A DNA stretch of 64,000 nt. It comes from Cryoendolithus antarcticus (lineage: Eukaryota; Ascomycota; Dothideomycetes; Cladosporiales; Cladosporiaceae). A program made the position numbers and the translations under genes. Shown piece by piece: positions 1-10,853 of the stretch. The stretch is from NCBI GenBank assembly GCA_002077065.1, contig NAJO01000050.1:186001-250000 (forward strand). The letters run 5' to 3'. How positions within the stretch are numbered: the stretch's first letter is position 1; every line of letters starts with the position of its first letter. The notes below the pieces were generated by a model. It was not told the DNA's origin and searched no databases. It saw only the letters and a program-made list of their open reading frames with translations.

Positions 1-157
1 GCCAGGTATTGACTACCGGCAGGCGCCATGGTGGGGCGTCTGGGGAGGGCGTCGCCCATCATTTGACGGCCATTGAGCTACTAAACGATTCGTCCTTACC
101 GAGCATCACGCACTCGGTCTTGTCGGGCTCAAGGCCGTTGTCCGTGTAGAAGTCCAT
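1..157 (-). CDS. 5' end of an unidentified gene leaving the left edge (partial)
   Basis: A likely first exon runs from an ATG at 157-155 to 100 and a second exon from 39 to the edge, joined across a 60-nt intron (GTAAGG donor at 99, CAG acceptor ending at 40). The join keeps frame and gives a start of about 32 residues reading MDFYTDNGLEPDKTECVML then DAPPWRLPVVNTW. Almost every codon of the first exon ends in C or G, unlike the surrounding open frames, which is the main reason to believe it. I do not recognise the product and no domain is visible in so short a piece. It is the nearest gene upstream of the Medusa-type gene and points away from it. It could still be chance coding. Confidence 0.4.
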
Positions 158-3100
158 CGGTGCGGCAGGAGGAGTCCATATTGGCCAATGGCCGAGGTAC
201 GCAATAGTAGCGGAGTGAACCTGCTTGCGATCTAGGTCAAGTTCGATGGCCCGTTTTGGCGGGCTGCACTGCGCGTGGTCAAATCTCTGGGGACGTTGTG
301 TTGGCTGCCGGCAGCAGTATACTCGGATAATATTCTGCTGGCAGATCCGAGCAGCATGCCAAGCTAACGTTGCCAGGGATTGCTGCGGTGGTGAGGAAGT
401 CCCGGTGCTCTGGAAGCGACCCATTTCGACGGCGCCGTGAACATACAGCTACTTGACGAAGCGAACAGTCGGCTCTGGGAAAGATGCTGCATTGTATCAA
501 CAACGGGCCGTATGTCGACGTGTCTGTTCAGGCTGTAGCACTGCAATTTGGCATTCGCATCGCACGCACACTCGCAACCGCTGACCCGTCGAACGACCGT
601 TGCAGTGCTTGCGCCATCGGAGTCAACGCCGTTTACATGTTGAAGCTTCACGTGCTTCCTCGGTGACCGTTGGTGTAGTTCTTCATTTCATGGCCATGCT
701 CGCTACGGCCGCGCGAGCACATCGCCGCAACTACCGCATTGTTGAAAGTCGGTAGCGTATATCGACTAGCCAGATGACCCAGGTGATATGTCGGAGAGGC
801 ATAGCCGAGCTTCCGTGTGGACGTCGCTACTAAGTCGCTGCTGTTGCTGAATACTCAAAGAAGTGAGGCTGCAATGATCGTCTGCGGGCTACAAGGCTGC
901 ATATGTCGCCACGCTGAAAACGTGTCACTCCCGCATTACCGTCAGCCTGTAGCGGGGGGAAGACGTGGTGAGAGCGGTGATAGAGTGACTTGCTAGAGGC
1001 TGACGCGAGCCAGTAAGCGGAGAGAAAGATCCTAATCCGATGGTACCTGAAGATCTCCCACCCAGAAAGGATGAGCTGCCGTTAAGGAGGCGTGCAGGGG
1101 TTCCGGATTCGTGCTACACTCGACTCTGGCGATATCTAAGCGGCTTAGCGGCGGAAGGTACCCGCCAAGCACTATTCTCGGACCATCACGACGTCGAATG
1201 GCAAGGAGCGTAGTAGCAAAACGAGATTGCGTTATGCACGCATTGAACAGGTAATCATGCGCGATGCTACCCAGCTGACTTGCCATATTCCATGTGGCAT
1301 GCCATCTCCTCGGTCGTTCTCATTGGCTCCTTTCGCTTCGGGCGATGCGCATCAATGCAGAAGCAAGGGATGGCTTTCGAGCGCCTTCTGTGTATCCTTC
1401 GAGCTCCCAATGGCGGTGGCAAAACTCCCTCCTGGCGCTGGCGTGGCTGGTCACTCATTCGCCGAGAGTCACCGACTGTGAGAGCGTGAGGGCAGGTCTG
1501 ATAGCATTCCAATGCGCGAACGAGGGTCGCCGGTATACCCCGCCCGACCCACAAGTACCTCTGCTCCGGTAGGGCAGACCACTAAGCATCGATGCGACTC
1601 TGCTGTAATTTCTGCTATTGGCAGAGCGCTCTGACCAGTCTGCTTGCTCGGCAGTGAAATGGATGGCAGTAGGATCCTTAAGCTTCTTTTTAGGAAGGGC
1701 GGCGGGCCTATTAATAACGATCGCTCAATACTGACAGTCCCGTCCGCTACAGAGTGCATCGCGCACCGAACCACGACCGCTAGACTCTGGCTAACCTAAG
1801 CGGCTCCCAGTCGAGTCCGTCATGGGGACCAGTGTACCGTCTACCCCAGATCGTGCGCACACGACGCACAGCGGCAGTGCCCTGGTAAGCCTGGCCACTG
1901 CTACGGGGCCAGTCAGATGCCAGAACCTGGTATCTTGCAAGGTATGGACGGCCTCCACTCCTCAAGCCACTTCCCTTTCTATCGCTCTGCGCTTGTATTG
2001 CCGCGAAGTAGTACACAGTCATTGCTGCTCTGTCGCTCATTCGATGATCGCATCCATACTGTCTTTATAGCTTGCGGCCTCACGCATTCGCCACATCTAG
2101 GCGACTGCACGTCGACAGTGCGCCAGATCTGCACCAACTACACTTGTCGGACCCTGTTAGCCTTTACAAGACCTTGGGCTGATGCCATCTGGGACATTCT
2201 GAAACTGCATGCAGCAGTGCTTGCCTGAACCCGACCTTTCGGCTTCATTCCACAGCGTCTCCCAAACACCTGGATACGGACCACACCAACGCGCCTGAAT
2301 AATCCGACAAACCCGGCGCGATCGCTATCAACGGATTATTGCGACGTCAAGCGCGCTTCTCACGACCACAAAGCATAGCCGAGCCACTGTTTCGCGTCGA
2401 CGTATCTGCGCACATCTCATGTGCGCCCCTGTCTGAGAGAAATTGGGCGTCGCCGACGTCGTCAGTCTGTGTCTCGCGCCGGCCAGGCGTCGTCTAACGC
2501 TGTTGCCACGGTCAGGCACTTTACCACTTGTCCTACCTGGACTTCACGGCCTTGCATCGTGGACGACGGACATCCTGGCGAGCATAGGAACAGTCCAAGG
2601 TATGCCAGATTTTCGTAAACAGGGTCCTCGGTCCCCGCGTAGATTCTCACACAACACATACCAAACCTCTACTTTCGCAGCAGTGGCACATTCAAGTCTA
2701 GTACCATTCTGTTTTTGGGCTACTTCAACCGTCGCAATCACCGAAGGGACTCGTCACTGACATATGTTTGACTGCTAGTCTTATCACAACGGATTGCAGT
2801 GCCTACGAAGTTGCTTTCTCGGTACCCGCGTGGAGTCGGCACCGGGAGCGCGCAGTAGCGGAACATCACGTCCTTGGAACGAGCACCGGAAGAACCCTGC
2901 AATCTCCTGCGAACGCCTGCAAGCAGACTCAAAACGAAGATCCACGACTAGAGTCTCGCGAGTCGCCTCTGTTGACTGAAGTGAGCAGCGCCATCAAGTA
3001 CATGGTCAAAGAAACTATTTGCGGTTGCGTGTCTCGAAACGGGTAGCTGCGTTGCATGCTTGGGCCAACAGTTCGCCCAGCTTGCGCTTCCTTGCGTTCA

Positions 3101-3488
3101 GATCAGATATACATCTCACACGCTTGTCTACGTCGTACAACAACTTGCAGCAGACTGCCTCTATTGTTCGTGTGATCGAAGCATTCAGTCGCCGAAGTGG
3201 CAGGGAGCAGACGTATGCGTCACCAGGTACGTTCTCGCATTCCACGTCCATAGCACATTTGCGATGGTCTTGATTCCCTTTATCAACCCGATCACGAAGC
3301 ATGCATGTGTGCACACGTGTGGATATGTACTCGACTGACGCCAGAGACAGGTTCAGCATCGAAGTCACACGTCGCCGGTCATTGTTGATGAAGACTGCGG
3401 CATACCCGCGTCAGTCATCGACAGCTATCGCGAGCACGACGACCACGGGCCTCTTGGCCCACCCGACCCAAGGACACTTTCGCTGTCC
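158..3488. other. 3.3-kb gap upstream of the Medusa-type gene
   Basis: No open frame here shows the codon bias, length or motifs of the real genes in the window, and I see no RNA gene or clear transposon ends. It lies between a leftward partial gene and the rightward Medusa-type gene, so it probably holds both promoters and perhaps a long 5' leader. Genes of this regulator family are known for complex upstream regions; that use here is inference. Confidence 0.5.
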
Positions 3489-5906
3489 ATGTCGGAATAC
3501 GACAAGCCTCACAGCTATGAAGTGTATGGTAAGTGCCTCTCCGAATGTTGTTGATGAAGAAGGTGCCGGGCCGCGGGCCTGGTTGCCTGAACCCCAACAT
3601 ACAGCTCACCCAAAGTCAAAGTGACTTGTGTGTGGCATAAAGCAGGCAGCTGACTCTAATGACACATTCAGGTTACGACACAGCCACACGACCAGAACAG
3701 GCGCCAGACTATGCTGGATTCGCACCCCACCCCCAATCTGCGCCCGACTACACTGTAGCTCAGGCGCAGGTACCATCTGGTCTCCCCCAGTCAGCGAACC
3801 TGAGCCTCCTGCCACCCACGCAAACCCAGTACGGCACGCATGACCCAACCTATTACAGTCAGCAGCAGACGCAATACCCTGCATATCTTGAGTCCGAGCC
3901 TCGCCAACTCCCGGAAGTCATTTCTTGCACTCCGAACCAAGGACCTCCTGGCACGAAAGTGACAATACACTTCAAGACGATCTACGACCTCGATAATCCG
4001 CCTGTTTCGATCGTCGTCATGTTCGGCCACAAACGCTGCGACAGCGTGTTGTCGCGTACAAATGGTCAGGGCATGTTACCATACATGTACGCTATCTCAG
4101 CAGACACCCCGACGTTCTCAGAGACGAGATCTCCAACTCCCCAGGCTCCATTGCACCTCGTCTTCGAGGGTGAGACGTCATGGCAATCTCCATCCCTCGA
4201 AGTCGATGGTGGCTTCACCTTCCTCGACCAATATCCCATTCTCTCGCCAGCTCAACCTAGCCGCAAACGCAAGTTGACGCCCGAAGCAGCTGAGCGCCGA
4301 TCTCCGGGGAAGAAGCAGTCGTATGCTCAGCTGCCGACGTCGATTGCGTCCGAAGTACCATCATACCTCTCTGGCCTTCCTCCATCGGCTGGCACGCTCA
4401 CATACGGTCGACCAGATCTGTCGTACTCGGATCAGTCGCAGAGTCGTCGATTTAGCGTGCCCGAGATCACTTACAACACCGCACCGATGCGCGGTCAGAT
4501 GCAGCAATCCTACTATGCGCCTCAGCCAACGCTGAATGACAAGCTTCATAGTTCGCAGTATAACTACTACTCGAACATGCCGCTGGCAGCTAGAAGTCCA
4601 TCAATATCAACAGTACCCGCACGCTCGCGACCTTCGCACATCCTACCATCGCCCGCAGGCTCAAGCAATCCGCCTCTGATCCGCACTTCGACGATACAGC
4701 AGTCGCCGACAAGCCCGGCCCATCCGTCTGGTACTACGCAGTCGTTCAACCCATACGCGATGTGCCCGGCCAACACCAAGGCACAGCTGAAACTCGAAGG
4801 CGAATTGAATTCTATGGTGGACGGCTGGACTGACGATGAGTGGGACATGAAGCGCCGCCTGGTCCAGTTCCGACGGAGTCAGGCGGGAAGTGTCATTACC
4901 GCCTCATTCGAGGGCGTCAGTCCAGAGGAGCGGCTACCTAACAGCATCTGCGTCAGCTGCATCTGGTGGGCAGAGAAGCGGGAGTGTTACGTCACCAGTG
5001 TCGACACCATCCAGTTGTTAGAGTCACTTGTGGCTGTACGCTTCACGGTAGAGGAGAAGAACCGGATCCGGCGCAACCTCGAAGGTTTCCGACCCGCCAC
5101 CGTCTCGAAGACGAAGCCCGAGAGCGAGGAGTTCTTTAAGCTGATCATGGGGTTCCCCAATCCGAAGCCGCGCAATATCGAGAAGGATGTCAAGGTATTC
5201 CCGTGGCGGATACTGGGTACGGCGCTGAAGAAGATCATTGGCAAATATGCAAGTCATCATGCATCATGCATGTAACGCCACGACGCAAAGCTAACGATCA
5301 TCACAGTCTGCAAGCTATTCTTCGACAGCGGGCATTCTGCAGCAATCCGCCGCCGGCCCATCCGGCTACGCACGAGGATCAGATGCTGGCCTCGAACCTG
5401 CGCCATACCAGACCCACCACCCAATGAATTTGCCGCCAACAACCTCGAGCTCAGCATCCCACGCGTATACGACCTCTATGACAAGTCAGTCGTACGCGGG
5501 CGGATCAGCAGGCCTAGGCATCGGCCCGTCAGCAGGCCCACCGGAACTGCGCCTTGCCGTTCCCGGCGTTGGAGGCAACCAAACGACAGCCTGGCACCAA
5601 CAAACGCCCGCATCGCACTACAGCACATCGGCCACAGATCTCAGCGGCACGGCCAGTGCGGCGCGCGGGAACTCTTGGGACTACGGATCCTACACTGCTG
5701 CAGCCTCACCTGCTACTGGACTACCCCACTCTGCACATACAATGAGCTATCAAGACATGAGCGCTGGACACATACCTCAAATGCACCCACAACATCGACA
5801 GCCGTCATACGGTATAAGCCAGCCTCCCCACGCTTTGCCTGAGGGTCGCTTCCTACCCTTGTACGATCAGGGAGCGACAAGTCAGCAGACGTCCTCAGGC
5901 GTATAA
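3489..5906 (+). CDS. medA: Medusa-type transcriptional regulator of conidiation
   Basis: Three exons: 3489-3528, 3672-5248 and 5307-5906, giving 738 residues. The start MSEYDKPHSYEVYG comes from a 40-nt first exon ending in a GTAAGT donor; the 143-nt intron ends in CAG at 3671 and phase is kept. Intron 2 (58 nt) uses a GC donor (GCAAGT) with a CTAAC branch site and CAG acceptor. Two conserved blocks are seen: an N-terminal one around 85-200 (ISCTPNQGPPGTKVTIHF, a TIG-like start) and a C-terminal one around 380-525 ending in the basic stretch VFPWRILGTALKKIIGKY. The linkers are rich in Ser, Pro, Gln and Tyr. This matches the MedA/Acr1/Ren1 family, nuclear regulators of conidiophore shape and spore formation. 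The basic stretch RKRKL near 203 could aid nuclear import. The gene stands alone after a long upstream gap. Confidence 0.87.
5249..5306 (+). other. GC-AG intron in the Medusa-type gene
   Basis: The donor is GCAAGT rather than GTAAGT, after TAT. A GCTAACGATCATCACAG branch/acceptor end follows. Splicing here is phase 0 and joins the conserved IIGKY block to a Ser/Pro-rich tail that stays open to 5906. Without it the frame stops at 5275. Confidence 0.8.
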
Positions 5907-7181
5907 CGCCGCAAGTCATTGTCCGTCGCGCTCCGAGAGTGACCCGACCACCACACCACACCACTTTCTGGACTTGGACAGAAGACGACACGACTCTTAC
6001 AGCCGCCTGCCAACTTCACACAGATCAACCAAACATGTCGTCCACATTGCCGCGTCATCATTGGTCACGCGGCCCGCCCGCGACAATGCAGCCCGCATCA
6101 TGCAGCACCTGCAGCACACCCTCTTGCGCTGCAACGCTTTTTGTGCAGCTGTTGTGACCACGGGATCTGCGTTTCACACTTCTTCTCTTTGCATCGTTGC
6201 GCCTTTGTCAAGGTGTTTGGCGGGTGTGTGATCGGCGCTGCTGTGTCACCTGGCTTTGGCCGATGCGATGGAGTCGAAAGTGGGGCGTCTGCGCCACACC
6301 TTTGGAGGCTTAGTGTGGAGGGATCCTTGTGCGACCCTGGCGTTGCATTGTTCTTTTCTGGCTGCGAAGGGATGTTGCCACTTCACCATCTTGGATTCGC
6401 AGCACTGTATGACTACACGACTTGACCTCAACATCGAGGCGACTGACCCTAATTCCACATCACCGATACATTGCCGACCGACGGACTCCAGCCCCGGCAC
6501 CGACCATTACACATCGCCACGACGCGACCATAATCATTCGACCAACGTATTACTATCGCCACTATCTCTTCTGTCACTTGGTGCTGCATCTGTATGATTA
6601 CGATACCCATAGACGCGCTTGCATTCTGGGAGGGGATGGAAGTGGGGGGGTTTGCTGGGACTGTGACCGCGTTATGCATTGCGTTGGACATAGCATAGAT
6701 TAGCTACTAGATATCTAATTCAGAGTGGTCATCGCCAACTGCTCACCCTTACACTCGCTCCAAATTTTCTCTGCTTCAATCGCTTCCGACCAGGACATCT
6801 TCGCTGCTAGACTACAGCTTCGATGTGAGGGCCACTGCACGCCTCCGTCTCTACATAAACCCGGAGTAGCTTGTGCAACACTCGACCTGACCAAAGCAGC
6901 GACGTCTTGAGAGATGCTATCGCGGAGAGGCAGGGCGATGATGTTCAGTACTCACAGGCGTCTCGCTTTCTCTATGTAGCTTTGGAATGGTTTGCGGGAC
7001 CGTCGACACACCCGTGACTACGATTTGTCCAGGTACGTGATTGCGGAGAGGCCGGGCTCTGGGATTCATCGTGGATGTCGGTCTCTCATCGACAGGCCAT
7101 CGTATCTTCGCACTGTCGCAGCTACAATGGTATGAGCACAAGGACGTTTCACATTCTCGTGAGAAAGAGGAAGCTTTTGGC
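5907..7181. other. gap between convergent medA and RRN7
   Basis: This is the shared 3' flank of two convergent genes. I see no supported gene, RNA or repeat; the short open frames lack codon bias and motifs. Confidence 0.5.
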
Positions 7182-8932
7182 TCAGTCGTGGAGTATAGCC
7201 TCTTCCTTCCTCATACGACTCTCAATCTTCTCGAGCCTCAACTCCACCGCAAAGGTTGCTTTCACCATGCCTGAGACCGACGTTCCTCCCAATTTGGAGG
7301 CCTTCTCGTACAGCACACTTATCGGACCTGCAAGCTCTGATACCTCTCGATGTCGCTTGTAGAATGCTCCTGTACGGGTGACTGCATCTTCGAATCCATG
7401 TTCCAAGACGATCGACAGGGAAGTCAGGTGTGCCTGCGTCTCTCCCAGACGCTGTGATATCTCGTCTTTCCGTTCTAGGTGCTTGTCTGTTAGCACAGGC
7501 GATGTCGTGCTTGCCACGGAGAGTCGTGCAGGGAACAGCCCCATCATCGTCCGTCTGAAGTCCGCTTCTTTGCCAGCGCGTCCTTGTTCTCGTACAGTCT
7601 CGCTTGCGAGGTTATTCTGATACCAGTCGAGGTATCGATCAAGGTCCTCGTCTCCCATGCTCAGACAGTCCGTGTCCGTGACGGCGAAGGCATCGGAATG
7701 CGACATTAGCTCCGGTTTGGTAAATTCTTCAGCGTCGCTCGACTGGGATTTCTGCCAGGCGTCCCAATCCATACGCAGAGCTGACATATCCTGTGCGCTT
7801 GCAGGATGGCGCTCATGATCGTCACAGGGAAACAGTAGCTTCGTAGCCACAACTAGCAGGGCCATCAATCTGGCTTCAGGGTATCGTAATGGGAAATCCG
7901 AACGACGTACACCCTCGAAGAGAAACCCGAAGTCCAGTCCGAGCATCCGAGCAAGCCTAGTAGTCGCCGCGAAAACTTCGATCGGCAGCGCGAGGGTTCG
8001 CATCCAGCGATACAGCACTAGTGGGTGGTTCACAGCCGGCATGCTCATGCCGAAATCCTCGTGGAATTGCTTCGCCGTGTCAAATACTCGTCTCTGCAGG
8101 TCCTCGGCTTTCAAGATACTTTGTGGCTCGAGCAGCGACTGGTACTGGCCTGGCAGCTTCTCCGTGAGAGACTTCTGCACCAGAATGATAGCCTGATAGT
8201 AAGGTAGTGAGCCCTTATCTGCTAGACGGATAAAGTCGGCGATTGTGATTGGCAGTCGAAGCAGCAGAGTAGCAATGTAGCATAACGCAAGCGTATCCAC
8301 CAGAGTTGCGATACCACTCGTAGAAGCCTTCCGTCGCGAGTTTTGCGACGCGTTGGTCTCCGTACCGCTCTCACCCTCAGATTGCGAGCTGAACAACTGC
8401 GATTGACCCTCCGTATCGGTCCCGGATTCGTAGCCATCGCGGAACTGCACCTTGCGCAGTCGAAGAGCCCAAAGTTCTCGTACAATGCCCTGGAGTACAG
8501 TGTCAGACCTTATCCACGCCTGTGATGACCGCGGAGAGACTCACCTCGATCTCGCCACTGACTTTCGCCTCGTCTACAAGCCACTGGACCTGCTTGCGCA
8601 GCACGACTTGCAACGCGATCAAATAGTACTCCACTGCTTTCGACCCTTCGAACGTCCGTCCAGTTTTCATGCTCTCGGCGTCAGAATCGACTCGTCGATG
8701 CTTTCGGCCAGCTAGAACGAGCTCTCCGGTATCCTCAACTACGGCTGCGCCACGCTAGGTATAGTCAGTGGTGCATGATGGGAGAGAACAGCTTCTGAGA
8801 GAAATGACATACGTCTGATTGCTGGTGCCCTTGATCGCAGTACGTATAGCCATCCTCACCTTGATGAAAACGTCGCGATCCACAGTTCTCGTTATTGCAA
8901 GGCTCAGGGCGGCGCTTAGGACGAGAAGACAT
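7182..8932 (-). CDS. RRN7: RNA polymerase I core-factor subunit Rrn7 (TAF1B-like)
   Basis: Three exons on the minus strand: 8932-8813, 8754-8545 and 8489-7182, giving 545 residues. The start at 8932 (MSSRPKRRPEPCNNENC) is the first ATG in the zinc-ribbon frame. Exon 1 holds the ribbon: a CNNENC pair and a CDQGH pair at about residues 12-36, followed by HQQSD. Introns are 58 nt (GTATGT donor) and 55 nt (GTGAGT donor), both phase 0. The middle (VVEDTGELV..., EYYLIALQVVLRKQVQWLVDE) is the cyclin-like part of the family, and NHPLVLYRWMRTLALPIEVFAATTRLARMLGLDF belongs to the second half. Rrn7 is the TFIIB-like subunit of the core factor that recruits Pol I to the rDNA promoter in the nucleolus. 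It is followed on the same strand by eIF5A but with its own gap. Confidence 0.87.
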
Positions 8933-9559
8933 CTCAGTCGCAGTACGGGAGGAATGGACCAAGAGTTGAAGGGCACGACTTATTCATATCTTGTGCTCTC
9001 TCGACTTCGATCGCGCCTGCCTGCCAAAGCTGTTGTCATGCTCATTCCACATTGTGTGTGGCAAGAGCAAATGACACTGTGGGTGTTGCTGCTGACAGTA
9101 AACGTGAGACGAAATACAAAGTCGGAATCCTGATTTTGCATATGAAAGTCATGAACGCCGGTGAGTGGAATTAAGTTGTATCTATTGCGAAGGTGGTAGC
9201 GGGCAAACGATTCACGCACGGAGGGAGGGATTGATTATCGGATACTCAAAGAGCCGAGATCGCCTTGTTGAGTATATCACGTTGTCACACACTTCACGGT
9301 TATCACTGCGTTGCTTCCAGTTCGTCAAGGGGTTCGTCAATTCTGCTACAGTCGAAAACTGGCAATATGCCATTCCTCTCCCAGCAACAGCTTCGTCGCT
9401 TTTGCACCAATCCTAAACCACAGTGTCCGCGCGGCAGCCGTAGCCCGTGCGCGTCTCGTATCCCAGCGCTTGCTATGAAGTGACCATGACGTGCGTAAAC
9501 TGCGGCCATCCCCATGCCCATTCGTGAAGGTTGGCCAACTGAGCCGTTCGAGGAGCTCC
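8933..9559. other. gap between eIF5A 3' end and RRN7 start
   Basis: It should hold the eIF5A terminator and the RRN7 promoter. No further gene is supported. Confidence 0.45.
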
Positions 9560-10295
9560 CTATTTCTGAGGGGCCTCCTTGACATCGATGCAGGTCTCCT
9601 CACCCATGGCAGTGAGAACGATGACGTCTGTACACGTGTCAGAAACGCGATGCGATGCTGGTTAAAGTGCGGAAGTGTACTCACTGACGTCCTTGCCCTC
9701 GTCCGTGAACATCTTGTTGATCTTCTCGGCAACCTCACCCTCGGGAACCTTGCAATCGTCCTTGGTGTCGCCGTTGTCGGACATGAGGGACAAGAAGCCA
9801 TCATCGGTGACATCCAACTATACACATCTTCGTCAGCCCTGCCCACACTGATATCCTCCGTCCTCAAGAGTATACTCACCAGCTGGAACTCGCGGCGCGA
9901 AACGTTGGGAACATCCATGTTGTGAGTCGACGGGCACAATTCTTCCAACTTCTTGCCGGTGAAGATGTCGATGGCGACCAAGTGGACCTTGGCGTGACCG
10001 TGCTTGCCGGTCTTGGAGGTGGACATCTCGACGATCTTGCAGGGGCGGTTCTTAATCACGACGTGGCCGTTCTTCCTGAGCGACGAGCACTGCATGGGGT
10101 AGGTCGTCGACGCACCGGCATCGGCGCTGTCGAAGGTGTGCTCATGCTATGTATTGTTGTCAGTCGGGGTGTTCTCGTGGGCATCCTCGTGGTGTGGCGC
10201 GGGGGTGGAAGGCGTCTTGGCGGCGGAGCGGAGGGGTGATGCGCGGGCTCGGGATGGGATGGGCTTACCTGAGCGTCGTTGTCTTGGTCCGCCAT
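9560..10295 (-). CDS. translation factor eIF5A (hypusinated)
   Basis: Four exons on the minus strand: 10295-10269, 10146-9880, 9817-9685 and 9627-9560, giving 164 residues, close to the family's usual 157-168. Introns are 122, 62 and 57 nt with GT..AG ends. The hypusine loop [12 protein letters not shown] is intact, with the modified lysine at about residue 57, in the N-terminal SH3-like half. The C-terminal OB-fold half runs [16 protein letters not shown] to the end EAPQK. The factor relieves stalled ribosomes (for example at proline runs) and aids termination in the cytosol. The first coding exon is only 27 nt. The gene is head to head with VPS52 across 558 bp. Confidence 0.96.
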
Positions 10296-10853
10296 GGTGA
10301 AGGATGCTAGCGGAGGTGAGATGTGGGAAGTGTATAACGGTGGTGTGCGATGAGGGCCTGGGGGTAAGGGTATTTGGTAAGGTCGAAATCGAGAATTTGA
10401 GAATGAGGTGGGGAAGTTTTGCCCCACTTCGACCAATCAGGGTCCACTACACACATTGCTGAACACCTCAAGTAAGCCGATCCAAAGAATGAACATGACT
10501 CCGAAGGCTCCTCATGGGACCAAGTGGCGAGAAGCATAGCCACGATCAGCTGAAGAAAGCTTGAAGGTGTGGCTGACTAGCGAGGGCCAGGACAACTCTC
10601 CGAGCACGTGACCATATTCTCTCCGTAAGTCAATGTACCTTTCTTACGCGTCCTTGCAGTTCACCGGGGACCTTGAGACGGACCCGACATCACTGGAGAG
10701 ATGCAACCCATACATCGGAGATGCGTCTGATATCGCTTCTCGTTAGCCCTACAGTGCACTTTCTTACTGCTGCAGCTAAGCTGATACAACCACAGGAACA
10801 TAACCACATCCGGAGAGCGACTTTAGCCCCATCCACCTAGCTCGACCTAGAAT
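10296..10853. promoter_or_regulatory. divergent promoter region eIF5A / VPS52
   Basis: The 558-bp gap separates two divergent starts. A CCAAT box (GACCAATCAG, near 10431-10440) lies about 135 bp upstream of the eIF5A start and could bind the HAP complex; that role is inference. No coding frame is supported. Confidence 0.4.
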
